A stretch of 5,209 nt of DNA from Woeseiaceae bacterium (GTDB taxonomy: Bacteria; Pseudomonadota; Gammaproteobacteria; Steroidobacterales; Woeseiaceae), in NCBI GenBank assembly GCA_022866645.1, contig JALHUQ010000095.1, positions 1-5,209 on the forward strand. The letters are read 5' to 3'. Of the stretch, positions 1 to 5,209 are shown one piece after another. The stretch's first letter is position 1, and each line of letters opens with the position of its first letter. Below the pieces are notes generated by a model that was not told the origin of the DNA, did not search any database, and saw nothing but the letters and a program-made list of their open reading frames with translations. The translations under genes and the position numbers were made by a program.

Positions 1-1446
1 CTGCCGAGATATTTGACGGGCGCGTTTACGACTTTGCCCGAGTTTCTGAGTAATCGATTCGATGATAGCGTCAGGCGCATGACGGTTATCTTGTTTATGG
101 TTGGCTACGGGCTCGTCACTATCCCCTCGGTACTGTATGCGGGCTCGATTGCGGTCATGCGTTTGTTTGATGTTCCTGCACTGCTCAACGTCAGTTACAG
201 CCAGGCGCTGATCATAACGATATTGTGGGTCGGAATTGTCGGCGCCCTGTATGCAATTTTCGGCGGCTTAAAGGCGGTTGCAGTCTCCGATACGATCAAT
301 GGTTTTGGTTTGCTGATTATCGGGATACTGGTGCCTGTACTGGGTTTCGCAGCTTTAGGTGATGGGAGTTTTCTGGAGGGTGTCAGAACCGTAACCACCA
401 CGCACACTGAAAAATTGAATGCCATTGGTGCCAATACCGACCCCACTCCCTTCGCAACAATCTTCACCGGGATGATATTTGCAAACCTCTTCTATTGGTG
501 TACTAACCAGTACGTTATCCAAAGAACATTGGCGGCCAAGAATCTGGAGGAAGGTCAGAAAGGGGTCCTTTTTTCGGGTTTCTTTAAGGTCCTGATACCC
601 CTGATGATGATGATGCCAGGCATCATCGCCTTTCATCTTTATGGCGACGGGCTCACGTCTATTGACTTGGCGTTTCCGCAATTAATCAAAGATGTTCTGC
701 CTGTTTATATGTCAGGATTCTTTCTCGCCGTGCTGCTGGGCGCGGTGTTCAGTTCATTCAATTCGTTGTTAAACAGTGCTGCGACGCTTTTTTGTCTGGA
801 TGTGTATGAGCCGCTAAAAAAGGGCAAGGTCGGCGATGCGGAGATGATAAAGGTTGCCAAGATCGCCAGTATAGCGATAGCTGTATTTTCGTTTGTGGTT
901 GCGCCGCTATTACAGTACGCCCCCGAGGGATTGTGGCAAGTAATCAGAATTTTTACGGGTTTTTACAATATTCCTGTTGTGGCCGTTGTAATGGTAGGCC
1001 TGTTCACCAAGCGAGTGCCGGGGCTGGGCGCTAAAGTCGCCATTGTTTTTCATGTCGTTGCCTATGGCTTATTGCAGTTTGTATTTAACGACGCGATCAA
1101 TATTCACTTCCTCCACCTTTACGCAATACTCTTCTTCGCGGAAATCGCGATCATGCTGGTTATTGGTTACCTAAAGCCGATGGAAAAGCCCTGGGTTTTC
1201 GAACAAAGACAGCGTGTGAACTTAGCACCCTGGGCGTATGCGTTGCCTGTGTCCATAACGCTCTTTTCTTGCATCGTCGCTTTGTACGTTTTGTTTTCAC
1301 CGCTGGGCCTTGTCGGTGGTTTGGGTCCTCTGTTTTGGCCTGCGTTGCTATTGATAGCTATTCTGAATATCGGCGGTTGGTATTTCAGCCGGAAGCGCTG
1401 GAGTCACCGGTATTCAAAATATCTGCTTGGTATTGCTGATACCTAG
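1..1446 (+). CDS. Sodium:solute symporter (SSS/SLC5 family, YidK/vSGLT-like), 5'-truncated by the window edge
   Basis: This is an inner-membrane Na+-coupled symporter, probably for a sugar or similar small organic solute. The frame is open from base 1. The first codons (LPRYLTGAFTTLPEF) already match the family segment before TM3, so the TTG at 13 is not the start and roughly 100 N-terminal residues lie outside. By recalled alignment to Vibrio vSGLT, counting codons from base 1: the NLFYW segment (162-166) matches the sugar/gate residues Asn260, Tyr263 and Trp264; it continues into NQYVIQRTLAAK; Lys196 falls on Lys294; and AVFSS (248-252) matches Ala361, Ser364 and Ser365 of the Na2 site. The position of vSGLT Gln428 appears to be Arg316. 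About eleven hydrophobic segments are visible, and the protein ends in a basic tail after the last one. Estimated full length is ~580 residues, normal for the family. The stop is TAG at 1444. GC looks lower than in the downstream genes. Family is certain; substrate is unknown. Confidence 0.95.
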   Translation: MPRYLTGAFTTLPEFLSNRFDDSVRRMTVILFMVGYGLVTIPSVLYAGSIAVMRLFDVPALLNVSYSQALIITILWVGIVGALYAIFGGLKAVAVSDTINGFGLLIIGILVPVLGFAALGDGSFLEGVRTVTTTHTEKLNAIGANTDPTPFATIFTGMIFANLFYWCTNQYVIQRTLAAKNLEEGQKGVLFSGFFKVLIPLMMMMPGIIAFHLYGDGLTSIDLAFPQLIKDVLPVYMSGFFLAVLLGAVFSSFNSLLNSAATLFCLDVYEPLKKGKVGDAEMIKVAKIASIAIAVFSFVVAPLLQYAPEGLWQVIRIFTGFYNIPVVAVVMVGLFTKRVPGLGAKVAIVFHVVAYGLLQFVFNDAINIHFLHLYAILFFAEIAIMLVIGYLKPMEKPWVFEQRQRVNLAPWAYALPVSITLFSCIVALYVLFSPLGLVGGLGPLFWPALLLIAILNIGGWYFSRKRWSHRYSKYLLGIADT

Positions 1447-1525
1447 CCTGTCCCGCTGCGCAATTGGTACGTAGGTCATTATCAAGCCGAGAGTCTGGAA
1501 AAACTCGCTGCCGTGATTACTGTCT

Positions 1526-1596
1526 AGAAGAGCGGCTTTATTGGTTTGACGAATAAGCATTAAAGCATTGAAATAATTGAGCTTTTCGGCTCTTCT
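1526..1596 (+). terminator. Weak stem-loop region, possible 3' end of the symporter transcript
   Basis: An 8-bp inverted repeat AGAAGAGC (1526-1533) and GCTCTTCT (1589-1596) encloses 55 bases. The right arm also pairs locally as GAGC-TTTTCG-GCTC (1579-1592), which is followed by TTCTT. Neither structure is a strong intrinsic terminator, since the local stem is only 4 bp and the T run is broken. It is the best candidate in the gap for ending symporter transcription; Rho-dependent termination is equally possible. Confidence 0.25.
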
Positions 1597-1653
1597 TGGT
1601 CAACTTGGCGCGACCCCGGAGTGTACCCCGTTCCCTGCTCAGAGCGACGAGCG

Positions 1654-1683
1654 TTGCTAATGCCTGAAGAAGCTATGTATTAT
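1654..1683 (+). promoter_or_regulatory. Putative sigma-70 promoter of the TonB-dependent receptor gene
   Basis: A TTGCTA -35 candidate (1654-1659, 4 of 6 consensus bases) stands 18 bases from a TATTAT -10 candidate (1678-1683, 5 of 6), preceded directly by TG. Transcription would start near 1690 and leave a leader of about 49 bases. The local AT-rich patch stands out from the GC-rich sequence just upstream, which supports a promoter here. This is a pattern-based call only. Confidence 0.45.
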
Positions 1684-1708
1684 AGTCATCTATAAGACAT
1701 AGGTCTTA
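1673..1708 (+). promoter_or_regulatory. Overlapping dyads at the receptor promoter, candidate operator or leader hairpin
   Basis: Two copies of CTAT-N5-ATAG occur 17 bases apart, at 1673-1685 (spacer GTATT, covering the -10) and 1690-1702 (spacer AAGAC). The second overlaps a perfect 6-bp inverted repeat TAAGAC-ATAG-GTCTTA at 1693-1708, just after the predicted transcription start. Such placement is typical of repressor operators. The 1693-1708 repeat could also fold as a small hairpin in the leader RNA. No match to a named regulator site is claimed, and the short arms could arise by chance in AT-rich DNA. Confidence 0.35.
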
Positions 1709-1723
1709 ACGACAACCCACGGT

Positions 1724-1731
1724 AAGGGGGG
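1724..1731 (+). promoter_or_regulatory. Ribosome binding site of the TonB-dependent receptor gene
   Basis: The purine run AAGGGGGG lies 7 bases before the ATG at 1739. It supports that ATG over the second in-frame ATG at 1751, which is 19 bases away. Confidence 0.7.
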
Positions 1732-1738
1732 AACCACC

Positions 1739-4072
1739 ATGGAAACCAAAATGCTAAACACTCCAAAACGACTTTTTTTGCTTGCGCTGACGCCGTTGCT
1801 TTGTCTTGGATTCAGTTTGCCGGTCTCGGCGGAAATGGAAGAGATTGTTGTAACCGCGACGAAACGTGAAGAAAACGTTCAGGACGTACCGGTCTCAGTG
1901 ACGGTGCTTTCTGCTCAAACGATTGAGAATTCCCACGCGGTTGGACTGGAAGGCTTGCAAGCGCTGATTCCCTCTGCGTCATTTCGCAAGGGCAACACGA
2001 CGCGGAATTCGTCAGTGGTGATTCGCGGCCTCGGCACGATTTCCTTCAGCACCGCGGCCGAGCCTAGCGTTTCGACTGTCGTCGACGGCGTTGTCCTTGG
2101 CCGTTCTGGTCAGGCATTCAGCGATCTTTACGAACTCCAACGTCTGGAAGTACTACGCGGACCGCAGGGAACACTATTCGGCAAGAATGCTTCTGCCGGC
2201 GTAGTCAATATTACGACCGTGAGACCGAGTAATGAGCTGGAAGGGAGCGTCGACCTGTCGTTTTTTCAGGATAACGAAACCCGACTCAAGGCCCGCCTCT
2301 CCGGACCTATAGGCGACCAGGCTCGTGCCAGCATTACTGCGTTCAAGGGCGATTTCGATGGCTACATACGCAATGTCCACACGAACGAAACGACCAACGG
2401 CTATGACCGTAGCGGTGTCCGTGCAATGCTTGAGTACGAGCCGACGGACAAGATAAGTGCCTTGTTCATATTTGAAGATTACGACGCGACAGACGAATGC
2501 TGTACCGAACTCGAAGGGCTGCCGAGCGGAAGGCATCCTCTTTCCGAGGCCTTGCCTAACAGCAACGGCACCGTTGGCGGAGTCGCGGACATCGATCTGG
2601 AACAGCGATTGATCGATCATGATTTCACGACCATCACCCTTGATAGCACTTCGGCCTATTCCATGCAGCTCGATTTCGACATCGGCGATATGACCTTGAC
2701 TTCGATTACGGCGGCCCGAACCTGGAACAACACGGAAATCCGAGAGGGCGACTTCACGTCTATCGGTGGTGACGCGACTATACCGGTGGATTTTGGAGCA
2801 ACGACATTCCAGCTACACGATGTCGGCCCGCAGGAATGGCGTCAGCTGTCGCAGGAACTGCGGCTTGCATCTCCGGGCGGTGAAACGTTCGACTGGCAGC
2901 TAGGAATGTTCTACTGGAATATTGATTCCGAGCGCAACTTCACTCGCGAAGCCAGCTGTCAAAACAATGCCGGCCAGAACGATGCTATTCTCGCGGCCAA
3001 TCCAGGTCTGACTTGCAATGCGAACGACATCGTATCAGCGACCGCATTCTTCGACACCGAGTTCAATAATTACGCACTGTTTGGCGAGGGTACTTACAAG
3101 CTGACAGACAATCTTCGATTGCTACTCGGACTGCGCTTCACAGAAGACGAAGTGTCGTTTAATCACAATCGATTGAGCAATGATCCATACGGGCGCCGGG
3201 GCGTTGGCGTTCAGCCAGCGACCGGGAACACGAATTACTCAAATAAGACCGACGAGAGTAATACGTCTGGCAAACTTGGGGTCCAGTGGTCAACCGACGC
3301 TCTCGGCATGTTCTACGCTACGTATTCGCAAGGCTACAAAGGGCCCGCATTCAACACGTTCTACAATATGGGTCCAAACGACGTGCTGCCGATAGGTGCA
3401 GAGGAGTCCGATTCTGCCGAACTCGGCTGGAAGTACACCGCAGACACATTCTTGTTGAATGTGACTGTGTTTCATACCGAAGTTACGGGCTACCAGGCGA
3501 ATAACTTCGACAACTCGACAGGCGTCACAATCACTCGCCTGACCAACGCCGGCGATGTTTCAACAGAAGGCGTCGAAGTCGATTTCGTCTGGCAACCGTC
3601 GGACAACATCAGCATTGGAGGCGGTTTTGCCTCCGTCGATGCGATCATCGACAAATTCAATTGCCCGCTTGACTCGATCACAGGGCTTCCACCGGCCGGT
3701 TGCAGCACTCGCTCGGGTCTCGATGTTCCGTTTTCCCCGGACCTCAAGGTATCGCTCTACGGGCAATGGGTAATACCGCTGAACGGCATGGATTTGATTT
3801 TCGACGGCTCGTTCGTGCACACCGACGAACAATACTCGGATCTGCCCGGAACCAATGGCACGTTCAGCCCTGCAGCATTACTGCCGGAGTACGATATTCT
3901 TAACCTGAACGCGACGCTGTCGTTTAACGAAGACAAGTTTCGAATAACGTTGATCGGCAAAAATCTGGGTGACGAGAGTTACGCGACCACCTATAGCGGT
4001 GATGGTTTCCGCTACCAGATTCCCCGTGACGCTGACCGCTACTTCGGCCTCGGTTTGAGAGCCTCGTTCTAG
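1739..4072 (+). CDS. TonB-dependent outer-membrane receptor
   Basis: This outer-membrane beta-barrel receptor takes up a scarce ligand using energy from TonB-ExbB-ExbD. At 777 residues it is full length for the family. A signal peptide (basic MLNTPKR, hydrophobic core 12-25) ends at VSA, residue 31. The mature protein starts almost directly with the TonB box EEIVVTA (34-40), so there is no N-terminal signalling domain of the FecA type. The plug domain (about 45-165) shows RGLGT (96-100), the VDGVVLGRSG segment, LEVLRGPQGTLFGKNASAG (136-154) and VNITT. The rest is the 22-strand barrel, ending in an aromatic Phe after alternating residues (YFGLGLRASF), the usual BAM recognition end. Cysteines occur as a vicinal pair (254-255) and as two spaced pairs (about 407/426 and 642/655), probably loop disulfides. 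The gene has its own promoter region and a GC-rich hairpin just after the stop. The ligand is unknown: the family covers siderophores, vitamin B12, carbohydrates and others. The neighbours hint at a carbohydrate. Confidence 0.96.
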   Translation: METKMLNTPKRLFLLALTPLLCLGFSLPVSAEMEEIVVTATKREENVQDVPVSVTVLSAQTIENSHAVGLEGLQALIPSASFRKGNTTRNSSVVIRGLGTISFSTAAEPSVSTVVDGVVLGRSGQAFSDLYELQRLEVLRGPQGTLFGKNASAGVVNITTVRPSNELEGSVDLSFFQDNETRLKARLSGPIGDQARASITAFKGDFDGYIRNVHTNETTNGYDRSGVRAMLEYEPTDKISALFIFEDYDATDECCTELEGLPSGRHPLSEALPNSNGTVGGVADIDLEQRLIDHDFTTITLDSTSAYSMQLDFDIGDMTLTSITAARTWNNTEIREGDFTSIGGDATIPVDFGATTFQLHDVGPQEWRQLSQELRLASPGGETFDWQLGMFYWNIDSERNFTREASCQNNAGQNDAILAANPGLTCNANDIVSATAFFDTEFNNYALFGEGTYKLTDNLRLLLGLRFTEDEVSFNHNRLSNDPYGRRGVGVQPATGNTNYSNKTDESNTSGKLGVQWSTDALGMFYATYSQGYKGPAFNTFYNMGPNDVLPIGAEESDSAELGWKYTADTFLLNVTVFHTEVTGYQANNFDNSTGVTITRLTNAGDVSTEGVEVDFVWQPSDNISIGGGFASVDAIIDKFNCPLDSITGLPPAGCSTRSGLDVPFSPDLKVSLYGQWVIPLNGMDLIFDGSFVHTDEQYSDLPGTNGTFSPAALLPEYDILNLNATLSFNEDKFRITLIGKNLGDESYATTYSGDGFRYQIPRDADRYFGLGLRASF

Positions 4073-4090
4073 AAATTCTTTCGAGTGAAA

Positions 4091-4125
4091 TTGCCGGGCT
4101 CGACTCATGACATTGAGCCCGGCAA
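4091..4125 (+). terminator. GC-rich intercistronic hairpin, partial terminator or 3' mRNA stabiliser
   Basis: The arms TTGCCGGGCTC (4091-4101) and GAGCCCGGCAA (4115-4125) are perfect reverse complements over 11 bp. They can be extended inward by a G-U and an A-U pair, leaving a 9-base loop. The stem starts 19 bases after the receptor stop. The sequence that follows (CTTTCCCGTCTT) is pyrimidine-rich but not a clean T run. It may therefore terminate only part of the transcripts, or protect the receptor mRNA 3' end and keep expression of the next gene lower. This structure is directly visible; its function is inferred. Confidence 0.65.
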
Positions 4126-4141
4126 CTTTCCCGTCTTCAAA

Positions 4142-5131
4142 GTGATTCGCATGGGCATTCTGGGTGCCGCACGCATCGCGCCAGTCGCGTTGATTCAGCC
4201 AGCGCGTCTGTTGCCCAACGTGGAACTCGCTGCGGTCGCCGCAAGTAGTGTAGCCAAAGCGGTTGCGTTCGCCGACGACCATGCCGTTGCCAGGGCCGCT
4301 TCGAGTTACACCGAGCTGCTCGATTCACCCGACATCGACGTTATTTACAACGCATTACCGCCTTATCTGCATGAGCAATGGTCGGTCGCGGCCCTTGAGT
4401 CCGGTAAGCACGTGTTGTGTGAAAAGCCATTTGCGATGAACGCGGCAGAGGCCGGTCGAATGGTGAAGGCGGCGAACACTTCGCAACGATTGTTGGTCGA
4501 GGCATTTCACTATCGATTCCACCCCTATTTTCGGCGAGTGCTGGAATTGCTTACGAGCGACGTCATCGGCAACATTCGCCACATCGAGGCACGATTCGAT
4601 GTGCGCATAAGCTATAGCCCCGCCGAATTTCGTCATAGCCCGGCGCTGGGGGGAGGCGCACTGATGGACCTGGGCTGTTACCCTGTGCACTGGGTGCGGA
4701 CCCTAATGGGCTCCGAACCGCGAGTGATGCGAGCCGACTGTGTGCGCAGCCACTCAGGCGTCGATGTCACGACGCGCGCTTCCCTGAAGTTTGTCGGTGA
4801 AGTGACGGCGGAGGTGATGACCTCCATGAGCGACACCGCCAGCCACCAGCACGAAGCGCAGGTAATCATTGAGGGCGAAAAGGGTCGCCTGATTTTGGAC
4901 AACCCCATAGCGCCTCACCACGGCAACAAAATCACGATAGAGACAGGCGCTGCGCCGCGATCGGAGAGCGTTGCGGGCGAGTCAACCTACTATTACCAGC
5001 TACAGCATTTCGTGGCCGCGGTTGAAGGGGCCGTAGAGCCGCTGACCGGCGGCGAAGACGCGATCAACACTATGCAGTTGATCGACAATATATACGCAGC
5101 CGCGCACTTCGACAGGCCGGAGTTGGACTGA
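4142..5131 (+). CDS. Gfo/Idh/MocA-family NAD(P)-dependent oxidoreductase (dihydrodiol/xylose dehydrogenase-like)
   Basis: This is a soluble cytoplasmic dehydrogenase expected to oxidise or reduce a sugar, polyol or cyclic diol with NAD(P). With the GTG at 4142 it has 329 residues, normal for the family. The N-terminal Rossmann fold opens with MGILGAARIAP (4-14), where the usual second glycine of GxG is Ala. The stretch after beta-2 (AASSVAKA, 33-40) has no acidic residue, which suggests NADP over NAD. The family signature is CEKPFA with catalytic Lys95, followed by EAFHYRFHP (120-128). The C-terminal domain has GGGALMDLGCYPVHW (170-184), placing Asp176, Tyr180 and His183; by recall, mammalian dimeric dihydrodiol dehydrogenase uses Lys97, Asp176 and Tyr180. 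The start is uncertain. The frame is open to a GTG at 4085, but that would put the 4091-4125 hairpin inside the gene and add 19 residues that do not look like the family. ATG at 4151 gives 326 residues. None of the three has a good Shine-Dalgarno. The substrate cannot be told from the sequence. Confidence 0.93.
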   Translation: MIRMGILGAARIAPVALIQPARLLPNVELAAVAASSVAKAVAFADDHAVARAASSYTELLDSPDIDVIYNALPPYLHEQWSVAALESGKHVLCEKPFAMNAAEAGRMVKAANTSQRLLVEAFHYRFHPYFRRVLELLTSDVIGNIRHIEARFDVRISYSPAEFRHSPALGGGALMDLGCYPVHWVRTLMGSEPRVMRADCVRSHSGVDVTTRASLKFVGEVTAEVMTSMSDTASHQHEAQVIIEGEKGRLILDNPIAPHHGNKITIETGAAPRSESVAGESTYYYQLQHFVAAVEGAVEPLTGGEDAINTMQLIDNIYAAAHFDRPELD

Positions 5132-5205
5132 TGCCGGCGGCGACGGTCATTGGCGCTACAGCTACCGCGGTGTCAGAGCTGACCCAGACCGTTCTGCTTC
5201 AGTAA
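5131..5205 (+). CDS. Possible 24-codon ORF overlapping the dehydrogenase stop (doubtful)
   Basis: An ATG at 5131 overlaps the TGA of the dehydrogenase (TGATG) and has GGAG at 5119-5122, eight bases upstream, an arrangement typical of translational coupling. The frame closes at TAA 5203-5205 after 24 codons, giving a small Ala/Thr-rich peptide (MPAATVIGATATAVSELTQ...). No family is recognised. It may be a coincidence or the start of a frameshifted gene. The competing reading of the same bases is the C-terminus of a convergent gene on the minus strand. Confidence 0.15.
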   Translation: MPAATVIGATATAVSELTQTVLLQ

Positions 5206-5209
5206 ATCC
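5173..5209 (-). CDS. Possible C-terminal end of a convergent gene (doubtful)
   Basis: Read on the minus strand from the window edge, the frame gives DLLKQNGLGQL and then a TGA stop at 5175-5173. This resembles an ordinary protein C-terminus and would leave a ~41-base gap to the dehydrogenase stop, normal for convergent genes. Eleven codons are far too few for identification, and the call is a guess that the next bases would settle. Confidence 0.15.
   Translation of the reverse strand, partial: DLLKQNGLGQL

Larger units (their letters stand above)
1447..1738. other. Intergenic region between symporter and TonB-dependent receptor
   Basis: No complete gene is seen here on either strand. The first 81 bases continue the symporter frame without interruption to a second TAG at 1525-1527 and would encode a coding-like peptide (LRNWYVGHYQAESLEKLAAV in part), possibly chance or a gene remnant. 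The middle part (1526-1600) holds inverted repeats and a tandem AAGCATT pair (1555-1561 and 1563-1569). GC-rich sequence with two ACCCCG direct repeats (1613-1618, 1625-1630) follows. The last ~85 bases carry the promoter, dyads and ribosome binding site of the receptor gene. Confidence 0.7.

Noticed and set aside
13..15. TTG at 13 as the start of the symporter
   Set aside because: The codons before it (LPRY) fit the family alignment without a gap, and the protein would lack its first membrane segments and the residues matching vSGLT Gln69 and Glu88; the gene is simply cut by the window edge.
195..681. Two open frames on the minus strand inside the symporter gene
   Set aside because: They lie wholly within a well-supported + strand gene, encode no recognisable domain, and lack any promoter or ribosome binding site; they are shadows of the real gene.
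1679..1684. Perfect TATAAT on the minus strand opposite the receptor -10, a possible divergent promoter
   Set aside because: No good -35 lies at 16-18 bases, and no minus-strand gene follows toward the symporter 3' end; the match follows from the AT-rich dyad already reported.
2174..4328. Many short open frames on both strands across the receptor and dehydrogenase genes
   Set aside because: All overlap genes with clear family motifs over their full length, and their Arg/Cys/Ser-rich translations are typical of out-of-frame reading of GC-rich coding DNA.
5164..5171. Palindrome ACCGCGGT
   Set aside because: An isolated 8-bp palindrome in GC-rich DNA is expected by chance and has no associated element.
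1..5209. CRISPR array, tRNA or rRNA gene, transposase, toxin-antitoxin or phage genes
   Set aside because: No regularly spaced repeats, no RNA gene signature and no such protein family was seen on either strand.

Overview
The window looks like a Gram-negative proteobacterium, most likely a marine or soil gammaproteobacterium. This rests on a TonB-dependent outer-membrane receptor of the 'EEIVVTATKRxENxQDVPVSV' type next to a Na+/solute symporter. No marker gene allows a firmer placement, and all genes seen are on the + strand.

Layout. (1) 1-1446: the last ~480 codons of a sodium:solute symporter (SSS/SLC5 family, YidK/vSGLT-like), cut at its 5' end by the window edge. (2) 1447-1738: a 292-base gap. 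It holds a short in-frame coding-like tail just after the symporter stop, a weak stem-loop region, then a plausible sigma-70 promoter with overlapping dyads and a strong ribosome binding site for the next gene. (3) 1739-4072: a complete 777-residue TonB-dependent receptor with signal peptide, TonB box, plug and beta-barrel. (4) 4091-4125: a perfect 11-bp GC-rich hairpin right after the receptor. (5) 4142 (or 4085/4151)-5131: a Gfo/Idh/MocA-family NAD(P)-dependent oxidoreductase of the dihydrodiol/xylose dehydrogenase-like branch. (6) 5132-5209: a short 3' remainder with no identifiable gene. It is compatible with either a 24-codon coupled ORF on + or the last residues of a convergent gene on -.

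How the genes may work together. The receptor would bring a scarce ligand across the outer membrane, the symporter would carry a sugar-like monomer across the inner membrane with Na+, and the dehydrogenase would oxidise a sugar or polyol in the cytoplasm. That is a plausible small carbohydrate-utilisation locus, but the substrate cannot be read from the sequence. The receptor has its own promoter region and the symporter may belong to a separate upstream operon. I see no clearly novel system here. The points most worth a second look are the dyad-rich receptor promoter, the hairpin that makes the dehydrogenase start ambiguous, and the altered sugar-site residue in the symporter.
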